Origin: Bacteroidota bacterium
GTDB taxonomy: Bacteria > Bacteroidota > Bacteroidia > Bacteroidales > VadinHA17
NCBI GenBank assembly: GCA_030631445.1
Contig: DAOVLD010000113.1
Span: forward strand, 1 to 6,314
DNA: 6,314 bases
Direction of reading: 5' to 3'
The notes below the pieces were generated by a model. That model had not been told where the DNA came from, ran no database searches, and saw only the letters and a list, made by a program, of their open reading frames with translations. The translations under genes and the position numbers were made by a program. Each line of letters opens with the position of its first letter. The first letter of the stretch is position 1. This document shows, piece after piece, positions 1 to 5,657 of this stretch.

Positions 1-147
1 AAGCTCCTTGGCTGTAATCCATACTCTATGGTGATGATCTTCGTTATGCGAGGGAAGATGAGTTTGGCTGAATGCACGTTGACAGATAGTATAAAGTGGA
101 ACTAACCAACTATTTTCAACTTTTTGCAATTCGCTCAGAACATTCAT
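1..147 (-). CDS. HD-domain phosphohydrolase paralogue, N-terminal part only (runs off window)
   Basis: Reading the minus strand from the ATG at 147 gives 49 codons with no stop, open at the window edge. The product begins MNVLSELQKV and contains HNEDHHHRVW, the first metal-binding histidine motif of an HD-domain protein. It aligns without gaps to the first 49 codons of the plus-strand gene at 703: 136 of 147 bases and 42 of 49 residues match. The differences are S4L, K12N, I16V, T21I, H24R, Y40H and R47K (right copy to left copy). The two copies face away from each other across a palindromic spacer. The start is chosen by homology with the other copy; no Shine-Dalgarno site is seen, as is usual in Bacteroidetes. 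The catalytic HD pair would lie beyond the edge, so whether this copy is intact or a pseudogene cannot be judged. The partial gene is certain as homology; its function is unknown. Confidence 0.8.
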   Translation of the reverse strand, partial: MNVLSELQKVENSWLVPLYTICQRAFSQTHLPSHNEDHHHRVWITAKEL

Positions 148-157
148 AAAAGATCAA

Positions 158-260
158 TACAACAAGTATGGTAGACTAGAATGCATTAAACAAACTATAC
201 CTGTAGGTAAAGGTAAACTAATTAATGTCTGTCCATCAATTCAGACAAATTTTGAATTAA
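158..260. repeat. Left arm of 103-bp imperfect inverted repeat
   Basis: The reverse complement of 486-588 aligns here without gaps at 93 of 103 positions. The arm lies 10 nt upstream of the left HD-gene ATG. It holds a small nested hairpin, TGTCTG (226-231) and CAGACA (242-247) with a 10-nt loop. Together with the duplicated coding sequence it indicates one inverted duplication covering the gene start and its upstream region. It may contain the promoter or leader of the gene, but this is not shown. Confidence 0.85.
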
Positions 261-485
261 AGAACCAAATTGTAAATAACAAATTGCAAATAACAAATAA
301 CAAATAAATTCCAAATATCAAAAAACAAATAACAAATAAATATCAAATCCCAATGTTCAAAAAGAGAAAAAAAAGAAAGGCGCCAAAAAAACATATCGGT
401 TAATTCTGTTTTGAAATTTTGTTATTTGTTGTTTGGATTTTATTTGTCATTTGTTATTTGATAATTGGAATTTGCTTTTTGGTGT
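261..485. repeat. AT-rich AAATAAC-type repeat core of the palindrome
   Basis: This stretch holds no gene. Its left half (about 267-350) repeats short units such as CAAATAACAAATAA and TTCCAAATATCAAA. Its right half (about 415-480) carries the complementary units (GTTATTTGTT, TTTATTTGTCATTTG, AATTGGAATTTG), so the core is itself roughly palindromic around the same axis near position 373. A purine-rich run (360-378) and the GC-only palindrome GGCGCC (379-384) sit near the axis. Similar AAATAAC-like tracts occur between genes in many environmental Bacteroidetes assemblies, to my recollection; I cannot search for that here. Confidence 0.7.
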
Positions 486-588
486 TTAATTCAAAATCTG
501 TCTGACTTTACGGACAGACATTAATTAGTTTACATCTACTTACAGATTTAGTTTGTTTAATGCATTCTATTCTACCATACTTGTTGTA
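486..588. repeat. Right arm of 103-bp imperfect inverted repeat
   Basis: This is the inverted counterpart of 158-260, with ten substitutions and no gaps. Read on the minus strand, the nested hairpin TGTCTG...CAGACA is kept although the loop differs at three positions from the left arm. Unlike the left arm, it is separated from its HD gene by 114 nt, not 10. Confidence 0.85.
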
Positions 589-695
589 CCAGTGTTAAGT
601 CAAAAGTAAAAAGGCAAAAGATAAAAGTATAATATGCTGATAATATATCCAATATACAATAACTTATCCGTCTGTTTATCGTTGACACGACATTA
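589..695. other. Segment present only in the right half of the inverted duplication
   Basis: In the left half the arm joins the gene start through only 10 nt (148-157). In the right half the same interval is 114 nt, of which the last seven (ATCTTTT, 696-702) are shared. About 104 nt have therefore been gained here or lost on the left. The segment is AT-rich and begins with a tract (598-628, AGTCAAAAGTAAAAAGGCAA and onward) whose reverse complement resembles the repeat tract at 3092-3127 downstream of dnaN. No ORF and no convincing Bacteroidetes promoter (TTG then TAnnTTTG) is seen; the nearest -7-like match is TATCGTTG at 677-684, without a partner. Confidence 0.6.
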
Positions 696-702
696 ATCTT
701 TT

Positions 703-1578
703 ATGAATGTTTCGAGCGAATTGCAAAAAGTTGAAAAAAGTTGGTTAATTCCACTTTATACTACTTGTCAACATGCATTCAGTCAAACTCATCTCCCCTC
801 GCATAACGAAGATCATCACTATAGAGTATGGATTACAGCCAGGGAGCTTATTAAACAATTAGAAAAACAAGCAATCACTTTTACCAGATCTGATCTTACC
901 AAAATAATAATAGCTGCCTTTCTTCATGATACTGGGATGTCTGTAACCATAGATAAAACTCATGGGAAAGAAAGTGGAAAAATATGTAAACAATTTATTG
1001 AGGAATATGAGCCTGAAGATATTGACAATCTACAAGAACTATTGGATGTTATTGAAAACCATGACGATAAAGAATATCAAAACAAATTTGCCAAAATTAA
1101 AAATCCAAAACATTTATTTAAAATACTCAGTGTTTGTGACGATCTGGACGCTTTTGGATTAACCGGTGCATACAGATATATCGAAATTTACTTATTGCGG
1201 GGTATTTCCGTTAATGATATTGCCACAATGGTTTTGAAAAATCTCACCAACCGTGTTAATTATTTCACTCAATCATTTGGGAATTTAAAAAATTTCCATG
1301 AAAAGCATATGAAAAGGTTTGATCTGACCTGGTCGTTTTTCACTGATCTGAAAAACCATATAATCAATGAAAGAAATACTGAAGGTAAAAGTGGTCCGCC
1401 TGGTGTAATCAATTTGATTAATCATCATGTGATAAGTGAAAAAAAGACTCCGGTTGAAGCCTCAAAGTTTATTATCAGAAATACAACAGATGATTACGTA
1501 AAAAACTATTTCAAAGGACTCTATACGGAACTTTGTTCGAGAGAGTTTGATTATATTATCATTTCACCGGAAAATTAA
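703..1578 (+). CDS. HD-domain metal-dependent phosphohydrolase, role unknown
   Basis: This 291-residue protein carries the HD-superfamily signature in its first half. HNEDHHYRVW (34-43) supplies the first histidine (probably H38). FLHDTGM supplies the H75-D76 pair. H87 and ENHDD (H120-D121) are extra possible ligands, and CDDLDAFG supplies the final aspartate (D146 or D147). HD enzymes use one or more metals to hydrolyse phosphoesters, often of nucleotides or cyclic nucleotides; nothing here identifies the substrate. Residues from about 150 to 291 are predicted by eye to be mostly helical and match no family I recognise. No signal peptide or membrane segment is visible, so it is probably cytoplasmic. 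The ATG at 703 is supported by conservation with the inverted copy at 1-147. The 3' end overlaps the convergent FAH-family gene by 20 bp. The HD assignment is firm; any biological role is open. Confidence 0.9.
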   Translation: MNVSSELQKVEKSWLIPLYTTCQHAFSQTHLPSHNEDHHYRVWITARELIKQLEKQAITFTRSDLTKIIIAAFLHDTGMSVTIDKTHGKESGKICKQFIEEYEPEDIDNLQELLDVIENHDDKEYQNKFAKIKNPKHLFKILSVCDDLDAFGLTGAYRYIEIYLLRGISVNDIATMVLKNLTNRVNYFTQSFGNLKNFHEKHMKRFDLTWSFFTDLKNHIINERNTEGKSGPPGVINLINHHVISEKKTPVEASKFIIRNTTDDYVKNYFKGLYTELCSREFDYIIISPEN

Positions 1579-2170
1579 GCAGAAGTTCGTTATTAATATA
1601 TGCTTTAAGCACATCGTTTCGTTTCACCGGACCTACTCCCTCAGGAGTCCCTGTGAATATTAAGTCACCTGTTTTAAGGGTAAAAAATCTTGAAACATAT
1701 GCTATTAATTCGTCAAAAGGAAAAATAAGATCTTTGGTATTTCCATGTTGAACGATATTATCATTAATCTCAAGTTTAAAGTTAATATTGCCAACATCAC
1801 CCAGATTTTCTTTTTTCACGAACTTACCAAGTGGAGCAGCTCCATCAAATGCCTTTGCTTTTTCCCATGGCAATCCGTTTTCTTTGCATTTTCTTTGGAT
1901 ATCTCTTGCTGTAAAATCAATCCCAATTCCAATTTTATCATAATATCTATGAGCAAATTCAGGAGCAATACTTTTGCCTAATCTACAAATTTGCAATACC
2001 AGCTCCACCTCATGATGAATTTCCTTAGAAAAATCAGGAAGGAAAAAAGGTTTATTCTTTTTTATTATTGCAGATTCAGGCTTCATGAAAAAAAATGGTT
2101 CTGTGGGAACGGGGCTATTCATCTCCCTTGCATGCTTCAAATAATTTCGCCCAATGCAGATAATTTTCAT
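1559..2170 (-). CDS. Fumarylacetoacetate hydrolase-family protein (FAHD1/acylpyruvase type)
   Basis: This is a 203-residue single-domain FAH-fold protein of normal length for the short FAHD1/YcgM branch. Visible family features, in order, are GRNYLKHAREM (7-17) with H13 and E16 at the places of the FAHD1 catalytic His-Glu pair; HHEVELVL (52-59) with metal ligands E54 and E56; GIDFTARD (83-90) with metal ligand D85; WEKAKAFDGAAPLG (102-115) with the conserved lysine K106; and TGTPEGVGPV (173-182). Relatives bind Mg or Mn and act on acylpyruvates or oxaloacetate (hydrolysis, decarboxylation or keto-enol tautomerisation). The exact substrate cannot be read from sequence. It is probably cytoplasmic. 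It follows the exonuclease gene by 69 bp on the same strand, so co-transcription is possible. Its end overlaps the convergent HD gene. The sequence upstream of ATG is AT-rich with no Shine-Dalgarno site. Confidence 0.92.
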   Translation of the reverse strand: MKIICIGRNYLKHAREMNSPVPTEPFFFMKPESAIIKKNKPFFLPDFSKEIHHEVELVLQICRLGKSIAPEFAHRYYDKIGIGIDFTARDIQRKCKENGLPWEKAKAFDGAAPLGKFVKKENLGDVGNINFKLEINDNIVQHGNTKDLIFPFDELIAYVSRFFTLKTGDLIFTGTPEGVGPVKRNDVLKAYINNELLLNFPVK

Positions 2171-2239
2171 TTATATATTTTTAGCATGGAACAAGGATCA
2201 GATTTAGCCCGTTGGAAAGATTATCCGCAAAAACCTTAT

Positions 2240-3010
2240 CTATTTACTATTAATTGGCCTTAACTTAATTTCAGTTAACACTTTTTTTGTAAACAACGGA
2301 AAATCGCCATTCATTATCCAATTGTAATAGCTTGGTTCTTTATTGAAAACATCTTCCACTTTCTCTCCTTTATGTTTCCCGAAATTAAAAATCTCCTCTC
2401 CCTTTTGATTATAAACAATTCGTCCAATAAAATCAACAGTCTTTTTATATGAAGAGAATTTACTAAGGTAATCTACTTCGTTTTTAAGGTTTGAATAATG
2501 ATCAAGTTGCGCTTTAAGCACCTCATATGTAGCTTTAATATCAGCTTCAGCACTATGAGCATTCTCAAGTATTTTATTACAATAAAACTTATAGGCAGCA
2601 CTTAGGGTTCTTTGCTCCATTTTATGAAAAATCACCTGTACATCAATTACTTTATGCTTTTTAAAGTCAAAGTCAATATCCACCCGTAAGAATTCTTCCG
2701 CTAATAAGGGAATATCAAATTTATTACAGTTGTACCCGGCAAAGTCACATCCTTCAAGAAAATTTGCCAATTTTCTGGCAAATTCTGCAAAGGTGGGTTT
2801 ATCTGAAACATCATCATTCGAAATCCCATGAATAGCTGAAGCTTCCTTGCTAATCGGGATAGTCGGATTGATCCTCTGAGTTAGTAACTCTTCACTACCG
2901 GAAGGATCAACCTTTAATACAGAAATTTCAACAATCCTATCACTTGCCACGTTAATTCCGGTAGTTTCAAGATCGAAAAAGGCAATTGGATTCCTCAGGT
3001 TCAATTCCAT
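2240..3010 (-). CDS. DnaQ-like DEDDh 3'-5' exonuclease with ExoX-like C-terminal domain
   Basis: The first 170 of 256 residues form a DnaQ/epsilon-family exonuclease. Exo I is FFDLETTGI with D13 and E15. AIHGIS (59-64) is the usual motif after it. Exo II is AGYNCNKFDIPLL with D99. Exo III is AHSAEADIKAT with H152 and D157, giving the DEDDh type. All five catalytic residues are present. Residues 207-250 (FNFGKHKGEKVEDVF...YYNWIM) match the small C-terminal domain seen in ExoX-like proteins. Such enzymes remove nucleotides from 3' DNA ends in proofreading or repair. It is encoded 143 bp downstream of the sliding clamp gene on the same strand, which supports a role near the replisome. It need not be the polymerase's dedicated epsilon subunit, because the extra domain also fits a stand-alone exonuclease. 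The start codon ATG sits just before the conserved N terminus. Confidence 0.93.
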   Translation of the reverse strand: MELNLRNPIAFFDLETTGINVASDRIVEISVLKVDPSGSEELLTQRINPTIPISKEASAIHGISNDDVSDKPTFAEFARKLANFLEGCDFAGYNCNKFDIPLLAEEFLRVDIDFDFKKHKVIDVQVIFHKMEQRTLSAAYKFYCNKILENAHSAEADIKATYEVLKAQLDHYSNLKNEVDYLSKFSSYKKTVDFIGRIVYNQKGEEIFNFGKHKGEKVEDVFNKEPSYYNWIMNGDFPLFTKKVLTEIKLRPINSK

Positions 3011-3061
3011 GAAGAAGGTTTAATTAAGTATTAAATCTTACATTCAACATTCTTTCAAAGA

Positions 3062-3145
3062 GTTACGAGTTTCGGGTTACGAGTTAAGAGTCCCTTTTGC
3101 CTCTTCTCTCTTCACTTTTGACTTTCAACTTTCAACTTTCAACTT
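3062..3145. repeat. Short direct repeats in the dnaN-exonuclease gap
   Basis: The 143-bp gap contains two copies of GTTACGAGTT (3062-3071 and 3076-3085, period 14). It also has a tandem 7-bp repeat CTTTCAA, three full copies plus CTT, at 3122-3145. The tandem ends 8 nt from the dnaN stop codon. Between them lies a pyrimidine-rich tract (3091-3120). No hairpin terminator is apparent. Confidence 0.8.
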
Positions 3146-3153
3146 CCTTGATC

Positions 3154-4284
3154 TTAGGTATTTATCATCATTGGCATTAGCAGCATTAACACATCTTCCC
3201 CGTCATTTTCCTTTTCTGCCGGGATGAGTAAGCCTGCCCGTGTTGGATCAGACAATTCCATTACCACATTTTCAGAAGAAATATTTGAAAGAATTTCGAT
3301 CAGAAAAATTGACTTGAATCCAATCTCCATTTCTTCGCCATCATATTGACAGTTAAACCTTTCGTGTCCTGATATTGAAAAATCTAAATCCTGTGCTGAT
3401 ATTGATATCTGGTTACCTGATATCTGAAGTTTCACCAAATTGCTTGCCTGATTTGAGAATACAGAAACTCTTTTCAAAGCATTGGAAAATTCAACCCTGT
3501 CAATAGTCAGTTTATTTGGGTTATCAGATGGAATTACAGATGCATAACTCGGATAATTCCCATCAATAAGTCTTGACACAAGCTTGTACTTCTCAAGAAT
3601 GAAATAGGCATTTTTTTCATCAAACTCAACAGAAACTTCATCGCTTTCCCCGGGAAGTATGTTTTTCAATAATGAAGCCGGCTTCTTTGGAAGAATAAAA
3701 GATGATTCAGTTTCAGCACTGGCGTCGGTTCTTCGGTATCTTACCAGTTTATGGGCATCGGATGCAACAAAAGTAAGATTATCCGGAGATAGCTCAATAA
3801 AAATCCCATTCATTACAGGCCGCAATTCATCTTCTGCTGTTGCAAAAATCGTATTGCTTATCCCGGCAAGGAGCACATCAGGAGCTATTTTGAATGATGT
3901 TTTTTGTTCATCTTTCAAACCGGGCAACTGTGGAAAATCGCTTCCATTCTGGCCAACAATATTAAATTTACCGGTCTCAGAATTGATAACAATTGCCAGA
4001 CTATCCAGATTAATTTCGAAAGTTAATGGTTGTTCCGAAAATTCTTTCAACGCATCAGTTATTATTCTGGCAGGCATCGCGATACTACCTTCCTCCGAAG
4101 CATTTTCAAGAACTATCCTGGTAATAAGGGTCGATTCAAGATCTGAAGCAGTAATCTCCAGCTCATTTTTACTCAATTTAAATAAAAAATTATCTAAAAT
4201 AGGCAATGTGTTTTTTGAGCTGATCACTCTGCTAACTACCTGTAAATGACTCAGTAATTCTGTGCTGGATATAACAAATTTCAT
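3154..4284 (-). CDS. dnaN: DNA polymerase III beta subunit (sliding clamp)
   Basis: This 376-residue protein has the normal length and three-domain layout of a bacterial beta clamp (roughly 1-120, 130-250 and 251-376). As a ring-shaped dimer it encircles DNA and holds the replicative polymerase and other clamp-binding proteins. Recognisable segments include SSKNTLPILDNFLF (22-35), SDFPQLP (115-121), ATAEDELRPVMNGIFIEL (148-165), SDAHKLVRYRR (175-185), SRLIDGNYPSYASVIP (237-252), LSDPTRAGLLIPA (344-356) and the C-terminal LLMPMMI (368-374), which lines the peptide-binding pocket. The ATG is fixed by the conserved MKF start. dnaA and recF, its partners in many other bacteria, are not visible here; it lies instead between an envelope-protein gene and an exonuclease gene. 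The 113-bp upstream gap is very AT-rich and probably holds its promoter, but I could not find a good TTG/TAnnTTTG pair. Confidence 0.98.
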   Translation of the reverse strand: MKFVISSTELLSHLQVVSRVISSKNTLPILDNFLFKLSKNELEITASDLESTLITRIVLENASEEGSIAMPARIITDALKEFSEQPLTFEINLDSLAIVINSETGKFNIVGQNGSDFPQLPGLKDEQKTSFKIAPDVLLAGISNTIFATAEDELRPVMNGIFIELSPDNLTFVASDAHKLVRYRRTDASAETESSFILPKKPASLLKNILPGESDEVSVEFDEKNAYFILEKYKLVSRLIDGNYPSYASVIPSDNPNKLTIDRVEFSNALKRVSVFSNQASNLVKLQISGNQISISAQDLDFSISGHERFNCQYDGEEMEIGFKSIFLIEILSNISSENVVMELSDPTRAGLLIPAEKENDGEDVLMLLMPMMINT

Positions 4285-4397
4285 TGTTTGATTGTTTATC
4301 GTTAATCAAAAAAATATTTTCAGAACTCTCATAATTAATAGAGGAAAAATAATTATCAATAATACAAAAAAAATGTCAGAGAGCCAATATACATTTC

Positions 4398-5390
4398 CTA
4401 TTTTCCTTTCGCAAAAAAATATTTTATCTCTTTAATAACCGGGTCCAGATCAAAGTACCTTGCCACGCAAAGCTCTTTTTCATCATTTTGTTTCACAAAT
4501 ACCTCATTATGACTGGCAATTAACATATTTTCCCTGTCTACTAAAGATACCAGCATAGAATAAGTTTTTATTGTATTATGTTCTCCTGTTTTATCAGTAA
4601 CTGTGAGAATAAATTCCGGTGTGGTTGAAATCACAGAATCAGTTTCTGCAATATCTATTCCCAATTCCCATCTGACAAACCGGATATTCCTAAAATAGGA
4701 TAAGTACCGTTCAATTGCTAAGGTATCGAACACAGGAACCTCTTTTCCATTCCGTAAAAGTTTATACCGGTTGCCCCTTGTTTTTACAATACGAAAAGAT
4801 TTTTCAGGAGAAGTGGGATAATCCATTTTTACTGCTTTTATCATCCCCGGCTGGTAATCAAAAATAATATATGCTTCCCAGAATTTTTCTTCGGTCACAA
4901 AAAGTGATCCAATAGGTTTATTAAAACCTGGTATATAAAGGACATAAGGATTTGTTCCTTCACGTTTACGCGCATAATTACCGTACGAATTTGAATTTAC
5001 TTTATATAATGAAAAACTTTTTACCCGCCTTAATTGCTCAAATACTTCAATAAAAACAACATTATTTGTAAGGGTTTCTGTTTCTTTTGAAAATTTCTCA
5101 TCCGAAACTGGTGATTTGATCTTAAGCCGTGAGAGTACCTGCAGTAAAAATTCTACTGAACTTTCACGTGCCATGAATTTTTTGTTCACCTGCCAGCCTT
5201 CCGGTAATTTTATTAGCTCAACTTTTCCCTGCTCCGATGTCAGAACGATTTTCGTTACTTTGTTTATCTCATCAATTGCAAAATCGGAATCATTTTTTCC
5301 AAATGGGTTACCCATTTTTGTGAAATAAATAATACCAGCCCCGGTTATGAGAACAATTATTACAATTATATATAATACTATTTTTCGCAT
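4398..5390 (-). CDS. DUF4340-like membrane-anchored protein
   Basis: This 330-residue protein has one N-terminal hydrophobic segment (about 4-23, after MRK) that should act as a membrane anchor or uncleaved signal, with the rest outside the cytoplasmic membrane. The region after it (INKVTKIVLTSEQGKVEL, then LPEGWQVN and a helix at 78-92 ending LSRLKI) is the pattern of DUF4340 proteins, as is the C-terminal ARYFDLDPVIKEIKYF (310-325). Its molecular function is unknown. DUF4340 proteins are often encoded beside GldG-like ABC-transporter subunits, which is the case here: gldG ends 267 bp upstream on the same strand. I infer a shared envelope role with that transporter. No lipobox cysteine, catalytic motif or repeat is visible. 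The start ATG immediately precedes the basic residues and hydrophobic stretch, as expected. Confidence 0.85.
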   Translation of the reverse strand: MRKIVLYIIVIIVLITGAGIIYFTKMGNPFGKNDSDFAIDEINKVTKIVLTSEQGKVELIKLPEGWQVNKKFMARESSVEFLLQVLSRLKIKSPVSDEKFSKETETLTNNVVFIEVFEQLRRVKSFSLYKVNSNSYGNYARKREGTNPYVLYIPGFNKPIGSLFVTEEKFWEAYIIFDYQPGMIKAVKMDYPTSPEKSFRIVKTRGNRYKLLRNGKEVPVFDTLAIERYLSYFRNIRFVRWELGIDIAETDSVISTTPEFILTVTDKTGEHNTIKTYSMLVSLVDRENMLIASHNEVFVKQNDEKELCVARYFDLDPVIKEIKYFFAKGK

Positions 5391-5430
5391 TTCACAAACC
5401 TGATCGTTTCTTCAAATCTTCCACCTTTAA

Positions 5431-5464
5431 CAATAATATATTTAGCCAACTCCGAAAAATCAAA
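5431..5464 (-). promoter_or_regulatory. Weak candidate Bacteroidetes-type promoter for the DUF4340-like gene
   Basis: On the minus strand TTTG (5461-5464) is followed after 22 nt by TATTATTG (5431-5438). The second element differs by one base from the Bacteroidetes -7 consensus TAnnTTTG. The spacing is near the usual value, and the site lies about 40 nt before the ATG at 5390. In such AT-rich DNA a chance match is quite possible. Confidence 0.25.
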
Positions 5465-5476
5465 AAAATGGAAAAT

Positions 5477-5603
5477 GCCACTAAGTCACCCCGATACAGT
5501 CGTTCCTCCTTACAGGGCAGGTTAAGACTCTATGATTCACAAAGGGCTTATTTCCATTACCTTATCTTTTGTGTATCTTTGTGACTTTGAGTCTTTGTGG
5601 CAG
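5477..5603. repeat. Intergenic inverted repeat of the CACAAAGAC type
   Basis: GCCACTAAGTCAC (5477-5489) and GTGACTTTGAGTCTTTGTGG (5581-5600, followed by C) are inverted relatives. The reverse complement of the second reads GCCACAAAGACTCAAAGTCA then C, extended by further CAAAG units (5563-5580). The outer GCCAC and inner AAGTCAC match, with an 8-nt difference in length between the arms. About 90 bp without a gene lie between them. It resembles dispersed intergenic repeats of Bacteroidetes; no function is known to me. Confidence 0.55.
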
Positions 5604-5627
5604 AAAAACACTTTTCAAAGGGGACTC

Positions 5628-5652
5628 AATTTTTAATTTTTAATTTTTAATT
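5628..5652. repeat. 7-bp tandem repeat AATTTTT just after gldG
   Basis: There are three copies of AATTTTT followed by AATT, ending 5 nt from the gldG stop codon. It is plain low-complexity DNA. It could be a weak 3'-end element, but no stem-loop precedes it. Confidence 0.75.
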
Positions 5653-5657
5653 CGTCT

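Noticed and set aside
267..350. CRISPR-like array of AAATAAC units
   Set aside because: The units are 7-15 bp, irregular and without unique spacers of constant length; no cas gene is present.
674..683. GTTTATCGTT upstream of the HD gene, also at 4294-4303 upstream of dnaN
   Set aside because: A 10-base AT-rich match on opposite strands relative to the genes is within chance for a window of this size.
1..849. Fold-back assembly or amplification artefact as the cause of the inverted repeat
   Set aside because: The two halves differ at about 8-10% of positions and by a 104-nt segment. A chimeric artefact would give nearly identical arms.
962..1162. Second frame within the HD gene
   Set aside because: It lies wholly inside the HD-domain frame, which has clear motifs; its own translation is low-complexity Lys/Asn/Leu-rich.
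1745..2263. Two plus-strand frames opposite the FAH-family gene
   Set aside because: They are antisense to a gene with conserved catalytic motifs and show no recognisable protein features.
3659..4249. 196-residue plus-strand frame opposite dnaN
   Set aside because: It is the antisense shadow of the beta clamp, whose conserved segments fully explain this region.
4285..4397. Promoter of dnaN
   Set aside because: The gap is AT-rich, but no TTG/TAnnTTTG pair with acceptable spacing was found, so no site is claimed.
5116..5328. 70-residue plus-strand frame opposite the DUF4340-like gene
   Set aside because: It is antisense to a coherent membrane-anchored protein and has no supporting features.
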